The notes beneath the pieces are model-generated. The model was given only the letters and a program-made list of their open reading frames with translations. It ran no database searches and was not told where the DNA came from. Both the position numbers and the translations under genes were made by a program. From positions 1,240,001-1,304,000 of the forward strand of contig NZ_JBFRXN010000002.1 of assembly GCF_040947875.1 (NCBI RefSeq): a stretch of DNA of 64,000 bases, written 5' to 3'. Positions 1 through 9,946 of the stretch are shown one piece after another; position 1 is the stretch's first letter, and each line of letters begins with the position of its first letter. This DNA comes from Pseudomonas sp. MYb118 (GTDB lineage Bacteria > Pseudomonadota > Gammaproteobacteria > Pseudomonadales > Pseudomonadaceae).

Positions 1-399
1 ACGCTCGGAATCACGAATATCCTGCAGGGTGTGGCACAGGTTGTAGACGCCACGCTGGGAGAACATCACGTTGTAGTTGAGGTCCTGGGACAGGCCTTCC
101 CACAGTTTCATCGCGTGTTCGTACAGGTGCGCCGACTCGTCCCACAGGTAGTTGGAGCGAACGATGGTGGTGTTGCGCGCGGTGTTACCGCCGCCCAGCC
201 AGCCTTTCTCTACCACGGCCACGTTGGTGATGCCGTGTTCCTTGGCCAGGTAGTAGGCAGTCGCCAGGCCATGCCCGCCACCGCCGACGATGACCACGTC
301 GTAGACCTTCTTCGGCGTCGGCGTGCGCCACATGCGCTGCCAGTTTTCGTGATGGCTCAGAGAGTGCTTGAAGAGGCCGAAACCCGAGTAGCGTTGCAT
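1..399 (-). CDS. soxB: Sarcosine oxidase beta subunit, N-terminal part (runs off the window start)
   Basis: This is the first 133 codons of the beta subunit of heterotetrameric sarcosine oxidase, which oxidatively demethylates sarcosine to glycine with FAD/FMN and tetrahydrofolate. The visible part holds the ADP-binding motif [18 protein letters not shown] near residue 38 and the following [17 protein letters not shown] segment, both typical of SoxB. The ATG at 399 is preceded by GGAG at good spacing on the minus strand. It lies 23 bases downstream of glyA in the same direction, so glyA-soxBDAG is probably one operon whose remaining genes are outside the window. It performs the last demethylation of the betaine pathway. 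The identification is firm although the gene is cut by the window edge. Confidence 0.95.
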   Translation of the reverse strand, partial: MQRYSGFGLFKHSLSHHENWQRMWRTPTPKKVYDVVIVGGGGHGLATAYYLAKEHGITNVAVVEKGWLGGGNTARNTTIVRSNYLWDESAHLYEHAMKLWEGLSQDLNYNVMFSQRGVYNLCHTLQDIRDSER

Positions 400-422
400 A
401 GTCATTTACTCCAAAACTGCAC

Positions 423-1676
<1,254 letters not shown>

Positions 1677-1865
1677 CGCGTCTCTCCCAGCGGCATCTGT
1701 GCGCCATTCGTCTTGGTAAGGCACCGGCTCTTCGGCAGTGCCCTTTGAATGCGATGGTATGGCCGGCGTCGAGAGGTCAAATGCCTACGGGCGCCACGCA
1801 AAGGCGCGTTTACGACATGGGCGCAAAGCGACAGGCCAGCTGAGATCCTCAACCTGTGCACAGCC

Positions 1866-1960
1866 CCTGTGGGAGCGAGCCTGCTCGCGATGGCGATCGA
1901 GCATTCAGCATCTGTGCAGGCTGACCCACCGCAATCGCGAGCAGGCTCGCTCCCACAGGG
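1866..1960. repeat. REPIN (inverted pair of REP sequences)
   Basis: Two copies of the roughly 22-base REP core (GTGGGAGCGAGCCTGCTCGC) face each other around a spacer of about 45 bases. The element lies between glyA and the TraX-like gene and fills the only sizeable gap there. Confidence 0.93.
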
Positions 1961-1971
1961 ATGGTGCAGGA

Positions 1972-2679
1972 TCAGGCAAGCATCTGGCGAAGTGCGAGCA
2001 GCAGTAGAAAATGCCCCGGATAAAGCGCATACGCCCACCGTCGCATCGGCGGTGGTTTTACGCCTTTCGCATGTCGCAACAGGAACAGTCCCAGCCATGG
2101 CGCAATCAGGCATGTGGCAACCGCCACCATTGCCACCGTGCTGCCCAGGCGGATCGAGTGATACAGCACCGACCACTGGTTGGCCGCCAGGCACACAAGC
2201 CCCGGCACCAGGGCGAAATACCAGGGTTTGCGGTAGACCAGCAGCGTCGCCAGCGGCAACAGCACACCAAACACGCCGAACATCAATTGCGCCGAAAACA
2301 GCAGCGCCACCGCCATGGCCGTCACCGCCAACACCCGTGCCTGAAGACCCGGCGCCTGCCAGCCCCGCGCCACCAGCAGGCCCAGCGCCAGGGTGGGCAG
2401 CACGTTCAAGGTGTCGGCATCGGCGATGAACAGTCGGTAGGGAATCTCGCTCACCGCGCTGAACAGCACCAGCCAGCCCAGGTAGCGCCATTGCCCGGTG
2501 GTGGCGACCGGCCCGCGGGCCAGATTGGCGGCCATCGCCAGGCAGAACCAGGGAAACGCCAGACGTCCCGGCACATACAGCCAATCGACGGAGTAGCCGA
2601 CATATCGCAGGTGATCGAGCACCATGCTCAATAGCGCCAGCCACTTGAGCAAATCCAGTGCCCCATCCCTGTGCGTCAT
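1972..2679 (-). CDS. TraX-family integral membrane protein
   Basis: The 235-residue product is almost entirely hydrophobic with about seven predicted membrane spans. It begins RDGALDLLKWLALLSMVLDHLRYV, the signature start of the TraX family, named after the F-plasmid pilin acetylase. Its substrate in Pseudomonas chromosomes is unknown. The start at 2679 was chosen because the conserved block begins right after it; an ATG at 2685 in the same frame is an alternative. It points toward glyA, with a REPIN between, and diverges from the threonine aldolase gene. A homologue occupies the same place beside glyA1 in P. aeruginosa, so the linkage is conserved, but no role in betaine catabolism is established. 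Confidence 0.8.
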   Translation of the reverse strand: MTHRDGALDLLKWLALLSMVLDHLRYVGYSVDWLYVPGRLAFPWFCLAMAANLARGPVATTGQWRYLGWLVLFSAVSEIPYRLFIADADTLNVLPTLALGLLVARGWQAPGLQARVLAVTAMAVALLFSAQLMFGVFGVLLPLATLLVYRKPWYFALVPGLVCLAANQWSVLYHSIRLGSTVAMVAVATCLIAPWLGLFLLRHAKGVKPPPMRRWAYALYPGHFLLLLALRQMLA

Positions 2680-2818
2680 GTGCATAATTGCCCGTCGTCC
2701 TTGAATTTTTTTGTCTGACGCATCCCGTGTGCTCCCCGGATGATCTTCGGTAGAGTTCGCACCATCAATGACCTTGAGCCGCTTCACCATAGGCGTCTCG
2801 ACCACGGAAAGCAGGGCC

Positions 2819-3859
2819 ATGACCGATAAGAGCCAACAATTCGCCAGCGACAACTATTCCGGTATCTGCCCTGAAGCCTGGGCGGCCATGGAACAGGCCA
2901 ACCATGGCCACCAGCGCGCCTACGGCGACGATGAATGGACCGCTCGCGCGTCCGATCAATTCCGCAAATTGTTCGAAACCGACTGCGAAGTATTTTTCGC
3001 CTTCAACGGCACCGCGGCCAACTCGCTGGCCCTGTCGTCGCTGTGCCAGAGTTACCACAGCGTGATCTGCTCGGAAACCGCCCACGTCGAAACCGACGAA
3101 TGCGGCGCGCCGGAGTTCTTCTCCAACGGCTCCAAACTGCTGATCGCCCGCACTGAAAACGGCAAGCTGACCCCCGAGTCGATCCGCGAAGTGGCGCTCA
3201 AGCGCCAGGACATCCACTACCCCAAACCACGGGTGGTGACCCTGACCCAGGCCACCGAGGTCGGCAGCGTCTACACCCCGGAAGAAATCCGCGCCATCAG
3301 CGTCACCTGCAAGGAACTGGGCCTGAACCTGCACATGGACGGCGCGCGCTTCTCCAACGCCTGCGCGTACCTGGGCTGCACCCCCGCCGACCTGACCTGG
3401 AAGGCCGGCGTCGATGTGCTGTGCTTTGGCGGGACGAAAAACGGCATGGCGGTGGGTGAAGCGATCCTGTTCTTCAACCACGACCTGGCCGAAGACTTCG
3501 ACTACCGCTGCAAGCAGGCCGGGCAACTGGCCTCGAAAATGCGCTTCCTCTCGGCCCCCTGGGTCGGCATCCTGGAAAACGACGCCTGGCTCAAATACGC
3601 CCGCCACGCCAACCACTGCGCGCAACTGCTCGCCGAACTGGTCAGCGACATTCCAGGCGTCGAACTGATGTTCCCGGTACAGGCCAACGGCGTGTTCCTG
3701 CAACTCTCGGAACCGGCCATCGCCGCCCTGACCGCCAGGGGCTGGCGCTTCTACACCTTCATCGGCAAGGGCGGCGCCCGCTTCATGTGCTCCTGGGACA
3801 CCGAAGAAGACCGCGTCCGCGAACTGGCCGCCGATATCCGTGAAGTGATGACGCGTTAA
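2819..3859 (+). CDS. ltaA: Low-specificity L-threonine aldolase
   Basis: This fold-type I PLP enzyme splits L-threonine or allo-threonine into glycine and acetaldehyde. The 346-residue protein shows the family blocks: FAFNGTAANSLALSSL near residue 62, HMDGARFSNA near residue 175 and the PLP-lysine segment FGGTKNGM near residue 205. The ATG at 2819 (MTDKSQQFASDNYSG) was preferred over an in-frame start 17 codons upstream because the family begins here. The gene stands alone on the plus strand and diverges from the TraX-like gene. In the context of glycine production by sarcosine oxidase, it links glycine and threonine metabolism; that functional link is inferred from position only. Confidence 0.94.
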   Translation: MTDKSQQFASDNYSGICPEAWAAMEQANHGHQRAYGDDEWTARASDQFRKLFETDCEVFFAFNGTAANSLALSSLCQSYHSVICSETAHVETDECGAPEFFSNGSKLLIARTENGKLTPESIREVALKRQDIHYPKPRVVTLTQATEVGSVYTPEEIRAISVTCKELGLNLHMDGARFSNACAYLGCTPADLTWKAGVDVLCFGGTKNGMAVGEAILFFNHDLAEDFDYRCKQAGQLASKMRFLSAPWVGILENDAWLKYARHANHCAQLLAELVSDIPGVELMFPVQANGVFLQLSEPAIAALTARGWRFYTFIGKGGARFMCSWDTEEDRVRELAADIREVMTR

Positions 3860-3884
3860 CCCAGCTCCCGCCCTCACTGTCATC

Positions 3885-3957
3885 CCTGTGGGAGCGAGCC
3901 TGCTCGCGATAGCGGCCTGCCAGACACACCGCATCGCGAGCAGGCTCGCTCCCACAA
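3885..3957. repeat. REPIN, short-spacer type
   Basis: Inverted pair of REP cores of the GAGCGAGCCTGCTCGC type separated by only about 25 bases. It lies between ltaA and the downstream short-chain dehydrogenase gene. Confidence 0.9.
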
Positions 3958-4049
3958 AGGGATGGAGGTGGGCTTCATTCGCACCTGAAGACTTCGTCTA
4001 CATTGTTTCTCGAGCCTTTGCTCGAATAACAACAATCAGGAGCATGCGC

Positions 4050-4874
4050 ATGTCATTGCAAGGCAAAACCCTGTTCATCACCGGTGCCAGTCGTGGGATT
4101 GGTCGCGAGATTGCCCTGCGCGCCGCGCGCGATGGCGCCAACATCGTGATTGCCGCCAAGAGCGCCGAGCCGCATGCCAAGTTGCCGGGCACGATTCACA
4201 GCGTGGCCGCGGAAGTCGAGGCCGCTGGCGGCAAGGCGCTGGCCCTGCAAGTGGACGTGCGTGACGAGATGGCCGTGCAGCAGGCGCTGGCCCAGGCCAA
4301 TGAGCATTTCGGCACCATTGATGCGCTGGTCAACAACGCCGGCGCCATCAAGCTGACCGGGGTGGCGCACCTGGAACTCAAGCGCTTCGACCTGATGCAC
4401 CAGATCAACACCCGCGCCGTGCTGCTGTGCAGCCAGGCCGCCCTGCCCTACCTGAAGAAATCCGCCGGGCACATCCTCAACCTGTCGCCGCCGCTGAACC
4501 TGGATGCCAAGTGGTTCGCCCAGTACAGCCCGTACACCGTGACCAAGTACGGCATGAGCATGCTGACCCTGGGGATGAGCGAGGAATTTCGTAACTTCGG
4601 GATCAGCGTCAATTCGCTGTGGCCGCAAACCATGATCGCCACGGCCGCCATCGAGTTTCAACTGGGCTCACGCGAATCGTTCAAGCACGCCAGGACCCCG
4701 GCGATCATGGCCGATGCCGCGCACGTGATCCTCGCCAGCACTGGCCGCAGCCTGACCGGGCGGTTGATGATAGACGAGCAGGTATTGCGCGAGAACGGCG
4801 TGAGCGAGTTCGAGCACTACCGGTTCGAACCGGGTAGCAGCGAGGCGTTGATGCCGGATCTATTCATCGACTGA
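4050..4874 (+). CDS. Short-chain dehydrogenase/reductase, HSDL2-like
   Basis: The 274-residue protein is a classical SDR: the nucleotide motif TGASRGIG at about residues 11-18, NNAG near residue 91, a serine in LNLSPP near 148, and the catalytic YxxxK in YTVTKYG near 165. The extended N-terminal insert (KSAEPHAKLPGTIHS) and the LWPQTMIATAA block resemble the hydroxysteroid-dehydrogenase-like 2 subgroup, whose substrates are poorly known. Start 4050 has AGGAG seven bases upstream; the ATG at 4044 would be too close to that site. It is convergent with gbcB and separated from it by a REPIN. A role in carnitine or betaine catabolism is possible from position but nothing in the sequence proves it. 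Confidence 0.87.
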   Translation: MSLQGKTLFITGASRGIGREIALRAARDGANIVIAAKSAEPHAKLPGTIHSVAAEVEAAGGKALALQVDVRDEMAVQQALAQANEHFGTIDALVNNAGAIKLTGVAHLELKRFDLMHQINTRAVLLCSQAALPYLKKSAGHILNLSPPLNLDAKWFAQYSPYTVTKYGMSMLTLGMSEEFRNFGISVNSLWPQTMIATAAIEFQLGSRESFKHARTPAIMADAAHVILASTGRSLTGRLMIDEQVLRENGVSEFEHYRFEPGSSEALMPDLFID

Positions 4875-4885
4875 ACACACCGAAA

Positions 4886-4988
4886 CCTGTAGGAGCGAGC
4901 TTGCTCGCGATGGTAGTCCAGACACCGCTGGGTTTCAGACAGCCAGCGTCATCGTTAATGACCATCGCGAGCAAGCTCGCTCCTACAG
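4886..4988. repeat. REPIN with shared-type spacer
   Basis: Inverted REP cores of the GTAGGAGCGAGCTTGCTCGC type. The roughly 58-base interior is recognisably homologous, on the opposite strand, to the interiors at 25554-25657 and 25696-25798. It sits between the convergent SDR and gbcB genes. Confidence 0.93.
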
Positions 4989-5002
4989 AAAGCGGGGGGG
5001 TA

Positions 5003-6103
5003 TCAGAATTCGATCCGCACATCGCCCTTCGGCACGCTGCAGCACGACAGGATGTACCCCTCGGCTTCGTCTTCCTCGGTGATCCCGCCGTTGTGCTCCA
5101 TCTCCACCTCGCCCCCCAACTTCAACACCTTGCAGGTGCCGCAGATGCCCATGCCGCAGGCCTTGGGGATGAGCAGGCCGACCTTGGCCGCCGCCGCGTG
5201 CACGGTTTCGCCGGGAGCCACGCGAATGCTCTTGCCCGAGGAAATGAATTCCACCTGATGCAGGTCCGCCGCATCGACTTCCGGGGCATCCGCCGCCTGT
5301 TCGGCTTGTTCTACCGCGTCGGCGCGGGCCTCTTCCGGCGTGGCACCGAAGGATTCCTCGTGATAACGCTTCATGTCGAAACCAACGGACTCGAGCATGC
5401 GCTTGACCGCGTTCATGTACGGCGTCGGGCCGCAGCAGAACACTTCGCGCTCCATGAAGTCGGGCGTCATCAATTCGAGCATCTTGTGGTTCAGGTAGCC
5501 GCGATAACCGGCCCATGGCTCGCCCAGGCCGTGCTTCTCGCAGATCAGGTGCAGGCTGAAGTTATCAATGCGCGAGGCCATGTGTTCCAGCTCGCGGTGA
5601 TAAATGATGTCCTTGGGCGAGCGAGCGCTGTGGATAAATGTCATGTCGACGTTGCCGTTGGTGTCGTAGAACCAGCGAGCCATGGACATGCACGGCGTGA
5701 TGCCGACACCGCCGCTCAAATACAGCACTTTCGGCGCGGGGAAGTCGATGGCGTTGAACAGCCCGACCGGCCCGTGCACCGCCAGCTCCTGGCCTTCGTG
5801 CAGGGTGTCGTGCAACCAGTTCGACACCTTGCCGCCCGGCACGCGCTTGATGGTTACCGAGAAGCTGTACGGCACCGACGGCGAGCTGGAAATGGTGTAC
5901 GAACGCATGATCGGCTGGCCTTCGATCTCCAGCTCCAGGGTGACGAACTGCCCCGGCTTGAAAAAGAACATGATCGGCTGGTCGGCCATGAAGCAGAAGG
6001 TGCGCACATCCCAGGTTTCCTGGATGACTTTGACGCAACGGACAATGTGTCGACCATTGGCCCAGGTCTGGGTGGTTACCGGGTTCAGGAAGTTATTGGA
6101 CAT
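5003..6103 (-). CDS. gbcB: Glycine betaine monooxygenase reductase component
   Basis: GbcB passes electrons from NAD(P)H through a flavin and a [2Fe-2S] cluster to the Rieske oxygenase GbcA for demethylation of glycine betaine to dimethylglycine. The 366-residue protein has the flavin motif RSYTISSSP near residue 97, an NAD-binding GGVGITPCMSMAR near 140, and a C-terminal plant-type ferredoxin domain with cysteines in PKACGMGICGTCKV and a distal one in ILSCCSVPKGD. Start 6103 (MSNNFLNPV) has GGAGAA at suitable spacing. It is divergent from gbcA across about 280 bases, an arrangement conserved in Pseudomonas, where both are activated by GbdR. One perfect DnaA box (5629-5637) lies within the coding sequence. 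Confidence 0.96.
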   Translation of the reverse strand: MSNNFLNPVTTQTWANGRHIVRCVKVIQETWDVRTFCFMADQPIMFFFKPGQFVTLELEIEGQPIMRSYTISSSPSVPYSFSVTIKRVPGGKVSNWLHDTLHEGQELAVHGPVGLFNAIDFPAPKVLYLSGGVGITPCMSMARWFYDTNGNVDMTFIHSARSPKDIIYHRELEHMASRIDNFSLHLICEKHGLGEPWAGYRGYLNHKMLELMTPDFMEREVFCCGPTPYMNAVKRMLESVGFDMKRYHEESFGATPEEARADAVEQAEQAADAPEVDAADLHQVEFISSGKSIRVAPGETVHAAAAKVGLLIPKACGMGICGTCKVLKLGGEVEMEHNGGITEEDEAEGYILSCCSVPKGDVRIEF

Positions 6104-6384
6104 GCTTGTTCTCCACCGCCGAGTGTCGGCCTTATGTTGGCGATTCTGCGTATAGCGCAAACCGCCCATTTACCTACCAGCGACATTCACATACTTATCG
6201 CGACCAGCCCTTAACCACCGGGGGTTGCGCGTCGGGAACAGATTGGGCCATGTCGCCCATGGATAAGGTTATCGGTCACGCCGGCCCCACACTCGCCCCA
6301 TACCAAGACAGACCTTCGACACCTTGCGTAGCAACCCTGATTAGCCACTTTCGCTGGCCACACAGAATGGCCTTGAGGATCACA

Positions 6385-7683
6385 ATGATGGACGTCACTA
6401 CTACCCTGAGCCTGGGCGATCCGCTGGAACCCGCACGCAAGGCCACCGCGCAGATGCTGCAAGAACGTGAGCGCACCTTCTCGCTGCCGCAACCGTTCTA
6501 TTCGGACGAGCGCCTGTTCGATATCGACATGCAGGAGATCTTCCAGAAAGAGTGGTTGATCGCCGGCATGACCTGCGAGATCCCGGCCAAGGGCAACTAC
6601 CTGACCCTGCAGGTCGGCAAGAACCCGATCATCGTCATCCGTGGCGCCGAGGGCGTGGTACATGCCTTCCACAACGTCTGCCGTCACCGCGGTTCGCGCC
6701 TGTGCACCAGCGACAAGGGCAAGGTCGCCAAGCTGGTGTGTCATTACCACCAGTGGACCTACGAGCTGGACGGCCGCCTGCTGTTCGCCGGCACCGAAAT
6801 GGGCGCCGACTTCGACATGAAGCAATACGGCCTCAAGCCTGTGAACGTGAAGACCGCCGGCGGCTACATCTTCATCAGCCTGGCGGAAAACCCGCCGGCC
6901 ATCGACGAGTTCCTGGCCACGCTGACCCACTACATGGAACCGTACGACATGGAAAACACCAAGGTGGCGGTGCAAACCACCTTGATGGAAAAGGCCAACT
7001 GGAAACTGGTGCTGGAAAACAACCGCGAGTGCTACCACTGCAACGCGTCGCACCCGGAACTGCTGAAAACCCTGCTGGAATGGGACGACGTCACCGACCC
7101 GCGTGCCGACCAGGCGTTCAAGGACCATGTCGCTGCCTCCGCCGCGGCCTGGGAAGCGGAAAAGATCCCTTACGCCCACGCCAGCTTCGGCCTGCGTAAC
7201 CGCATCGTGCGCATGCCGCTGCTCAAGGGCACCGTGTCGATGACCCTGGACGGCAAACAGGGCTGCGCCAAACTGATGGGCCGCATCAAGAACCCGGACC
7301 TGGGCTCGATGCGCATCCTGCACCTGCCGCACTCGTGGAACCACTGCATGGGCGACCACATCATCGTGTTCACCGTGTGGCCGATCAGTGCCCAGGAAAC
7401 CATGGTCACCACCAAGTGGATCGTGCACAAGGACGCCGTCGAAGGCGTGGACTACGACGTGGAGCGCATGCGCCAGGTCTGGGACGCCACCAACGACCAG
7501 GACCGTCGCCTGGCCGAAGAGAACCAGCGCGGCATCAACTCCACGGCTTACCAGCCTGGGCCTTACTCCAAGACCTATGAGTTCGGTGTGGTGAACTTCA
7601 TCGACTGGTACAGCGGCCGCATGCTCAACAACCTCGGGGCCGAGCCTGCGCCTTACCTCAAAGGGGTAGCGGTCAGCGGTTAA
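6385..7683 (+). CDS. gbcA: Glycine betaine monooxygenase, Rieske oxygenase component
   Basis: GbcA removes one methyl group of glycine betaine, giving dimethylglycine and formaldehyde. The 432-residue protein has the Rieske [2Fe-2S] ligands as CRHRG and CHYH, near residues 97 and 117, and the mononuclear iron region with histidines in ECYHCNASHPEL near 220, followed by DDVTDPRAD. Two adjacent ATG codons (6385 and 6388) follow GAGGA; either may be used. The reading frame stays open upstream to 6106, but that part overlaps the gbcB promoter region and does not look like protein. The gene faces away from gbcB, its reductase partner. Expression is expected to depend on GbdR with betaine or dimethylglycine as inducer. 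Confidence 0.96.
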   Translation: MMDVTTTLSLGDPLEPARKATAQMLQERERTFSLPQPFYSDERLFDIDMQEIFQKEWLIAGMTCEIPAKGNYLTLQVGKNPIIVIRGAEGVVHAFHNVCRHRGSRLCTSDKGKVAKLVCHYHQWTYELDGRLLFAGTEMGADFDMKQYGLKPVNVKTAGGYIFISLAENPPAIDEFLATLTHYMEPYDMENTKVAVQTTLMEKANWKLVLENNRECYHCNASHPELLKTLLEWDDVTDPRADQAFKDHVAASAAAWEAEKIPYAHASFGLRNRIVRMPLLKGTVSMTLDGKQGCAKLMGRIKNPDLGSMRILHLPHSWNHCMGDHIIVFTVWPISAQETMVTTKWIVHKDAVEGVDYDVERMRQVWDATNDQDRRLAEENQRGINSTAYQPGPYSKTYEFGVVNFIDWYSGRMLNNLGAEPAPYLKGVAVSG

Positions 7684-7693
7684 TCGCAAAAAG

Positions 7694-7763
7694 CATCGCG
7701 GGCAAGCCCGCTCCTACAGGTTCTGCGCCAAACCCACTGTAGGAGCGGGCTTGCCCGCGAAAG
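7694..7763. repeat. REP pair, outward-facing, GGGC type
   Basis: Two REP cores of the CGGGCAAGCCCG type in opposite order to a normal REPIN (TCGCGGGCAAGCCCGCTCC first, GGAGCGGGCTTGCCCGCGA second) with about 25 bases between. It directly follows the gbcA stop. Confidence 0.9.
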
Positions 7764-7867
7764 CGTCCTTTCAAACACTAGATATCTCAAAGCCTAGAAC
7801 TGTACGAAATATGATCTATTTCATTCAGCACTAAGCCCGCCGCGCCTCCCAGCCTTCCACAAACAAG

Positions 7868-8417
7868 TTATCCACACCTCCACCCACAACAAATGGGGAC
7901 AACTGTGGATACGTCATCCATTCTGCTTGCAGAAACTGAAGAAAAACCGTGACTTATCCAAAAAGACAGCTCTGGATAACTTATGGTTATTTTTTGATCA
8001 AAGCCGTGTAATCCGCTATTCACGTGGCTTGCAAAGGATGGCGAACACGTTATCCACAGAAAGGCCAACAGACTTTGGGGGCAACTTGCGCACCGCTGTG
8101 GAAAACCGCTCAAAGACTCTGAAAACAAGGGCTCCCAGCACTTTTCAAAGGCTCAAAGGCCAATTTGGTTAATTTTCAACCAAACATCTACACGCCCCGT
8201 CCCACAAGGCCTCGACGCGACAGCGAACACCTTATCCACAGATACGCCAACAGAGATTGGGGGCAACTCCCGCACTTCGTGGGTAAAAAAACCCGTAAAA
8301 ACCGTAGCTTAGGTTGATCATTTTTCGTACGAAGGCCCGCAGGCCTTGATTGCCAAGGCCTTGCGGGAGGGGCAAACATGTTATCCACAGAAGCGTTCAC
8401 AGGGATTGTGGGTAACC
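7868..8417. repeat. Quasi-tandem array of four DnaA-box units
   Basis: Between gbcA and the next gene lies a gap of about 730 bases with no convincing gene. It contains four 37-bp units at 7868-7904, 8050-8086, 8232-8268 and 8381-8417. Each opens with a perfect DnaA box TTATCCACA on the plus strand, followed at constant distance by a core ending TTGGGGGCAACT or a close variant. Unit spacing is 182, 182 and 149 bp, so the array looks like a decayed tandem repeat. Near-boxes also occur at 7904-7912, 7954-7962 and 7971-7979. A DnaA-titration or DnaA-regulated locus is possible, but the function is inferred only from the box sequence. Confidence 0.8.
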
Positions 8418-8984
8418 TCACGGCCACTGCATCAGGTAGGCATCACCCGTCACCCGAATCATGGGATGCGGCGCGATCTGGCAGGTATCGACGATGCGAA
8501 AGCCGTGACGCTCGTAAAAACGCCGGGCGCCGGTATTGACGGCGTAGTCGATCAGGCTCAGGCCCTTGAGACCCAGCCGGCTGGCACGCTCCTGGGCATG
8601 GGCGAGAAAACGCTGACCCAGCCCCTGGCTGCGCCAGCCTTCATGCAAGGCCAGGCTGGAGATGTAGAGGGTATCGGGGATTTCCATCGTGGCGTAGGGC
8701 GCCAGCACCGGGTCGGTGGTGGGTTCGGCCAACGGGTCATGGCGCATGACATAGCTGTGCATCATGCCGATGACCTGGCCGTCCGCTTCGGCAATCAGGC
8801 AGTTCTGGTACGAGAAATCCACATCATCGCGGGCATAGCGCTGGGCGCCGACGTCGAGCAAGTGCTGCCCGGGTTCGGCGATCTGGCTCCAGATGTAATC
8901 GGCGGCGCCTTCGGAAGAAATCTGGAACAGACGGGCAATCTCCCGCGCATCGCTGCGCCGGGCAGGACGGAATTCAACGGTCAT
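8418..8984 (-). CDS. GNAT-family N-acetyltransferase
   Basis: The 188-residue protein starts MTVEFRPARRSDAREIARLF, a typical GNAT opening, and has the acetyl-CoA pyrophosphate-binding segment EGWRSQGLGQRFL near residue 118 and a C-terminal FYERHGFRIVDT block. The acceptor substrate cannot be told from sequence. Its stop codon abuts the last unit of the DnaA-box array, and a REPIN separates it from the upstream etfB gene, so it is probably transcribed on its own or by weak read-through from the dgc operon. Homologues are annotated only as acetyltransferases. Confidence 0.85.
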   Translation of the reverse strand: MTVEFRPARRSDAREIARLFQISSEGAADYIWSQIAEPGQHLLDVGAQRYARDDVDFSYQNCLIAEADGQVIGMMHSYVMRHDPLAEPTTDPVLAPYATMEIPDTLYISSLALHEGWRSQGLGQRFLAHAQERASRLGLKGLSLIDYAVNTGARRFYERHGFRIVDTCQIAPHPMIRVTGDAYLMQWP

Positions 8985-9036
8985 AGGGTGGCTGGTTCCT
9001 GGGTGGGAGACTGTGCGGAATTGCTGTGGAAATTCC

Positions 9037-9139
9037 CCTGTGGGAGCGAGCCTGCTCGCGATGGAGTGTCAGACACCGCTGGGTGTCAGGCAGCCAGCGT
9101 TATCGTTGACGACCATCGCGAGCAGGCTCGCTCCCACAG
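9037..9139. repeat. REPIN with shared-type spacer
   Basis: Inverted pair of GAGCGAGCCTGCTCGC-type REP cores. The interior is homologous to that of the REPIN at 4886-4988 and, on the opposite strand, to those at 25.5-25.8 kb. It lies between etfB and the acetyltransferase gene. Confidence 0.93.
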
Positions 9140-9160
9140 AGTTGTGCATTGTCGGTGTGA

Positions 9161-9931
9161 TCAACGCACCACACCTTCCTCGATCAACAACTTGAGGATC
9201 GCCTCGGCACCCGCCTGGGCGGACACGCCCTTGAGCACCTGCCCGCCTCCGCCGCTGGCCTTGGCCGTAGCGGCTTTCATGCGGTCGGCACCGCTCTTGG
9301 CCTTGATCACTTTCAGGCGTTTTGGCCGGGGCTTGGCCGGTTGCAGCGTGGCCACCGCCAGCAGCTCGTCGTCGATCACTTCGACATCGTCGGCCTGCAA
9401 TACCCCGCGCCGCGCCGGGCCGTAGGCACTCTGGCGGGGCTTGGGCGCAGCGTTATCCACAGTGGCCAGGAACGGCAGGCGCACCTTAAGGCGTCGCCGC
9501 TGGCCACGGGGCAACGCCTGCAGGACCAGGGCCGAACCGCCGTCGATGGATTCCACCTGCGCCAACCCCACCACCAGCGGCCAGCCCAGGCCCTCCGCCA
9601 GCAGGAACGGCAGCATGCCCGAACCTTCACCGGTTTCCGCCTGGCTGCCGGTCAGCACCACCTGGGCCCCGGCGTCACGCAAGTAAGCGGTCAGCGCCGG
9701 CAGCGCATCGGCGCCCGCCGGTTGTTCCAGCACATGCATCTGCTCCAGGCCCATGCCCAGGTACGCACGCAGCGCCGGCTCGGCAACATCGCCGGCGTGC
9801 AGCACCTGCAAGTTATCCCCAGCCAGTTGCAAACCCAGTTCCACCGCCCGCGCATCCTGCTCCGCGCGGCGTGGACGGCCGGAGGTCGGGTGGGCGCCGA
9901 TGGACACCAGGCTGACGATTTTCGTGCTCAT
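9161..9931 (-). CDS. etfB: Electron transfer flavoprotein beta subunit of the dimethylglycine demethylation operon
   Basis: This 256-residue ETF beta-type subunit begins MSTKIVSLVSIGAHPTSGRP and contains the adenine-nucleotide-binding region with QAETGEGSGMLPFLLAEGLGWP near residue 120. It would pair with the alpha subunit encoded 15 bases upstream to carry electrons from DgcA to the Fe-S protein DgcB and the quinone pool. It is the last gene of the run that begins at the dipeptidase-like gene. It is more divergent than the housekeeping EtfB, consistent with a dedicated partner. A perfect DnaA box lies inside it at 9453-9461. Confidence 0.88.
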   Translation of the reverse strand: MSTKIVSLVSIGAHPTSGRPRRAEQDARAVELGLQLAGDNLQVLHAGDVAEPALRAYLGMGLEQMHVLEQPAGADALPALTAYLRDAGAQVVLTGSQAETGEGSGMLPFLLAEGLGWPLVVGLAQVESIDGGSALVLQALPRGQRRRLKVRLPFLATVDNAAPKPRQSAYGPARRGVLQADDVEVIDDELLAVATLQPAKPRPKRLKVIKAKSGADRMKAATAKASGGGGQVLKGVSAQAGAEAILKLLIEEGVVR

Positions 9932-9946
9932 AACCCTTTCCTTCCC

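Noticed and set aside
6106..6384. N-terminal extension of gbcA by about 93 codons
   Set aside because: The frame is open, but it covers the gbcB-gbcA control region and the known protein begins at the MDVTTTLSLGD block.
7868..8427. Short open frames (about 80 codons) in both directions in the gbcA to acetyltransferase gap
   Set aside because: No ribosome sites, no protein-like composition, and they lie over the DnaA-box repeat array, which explains the sequence better.
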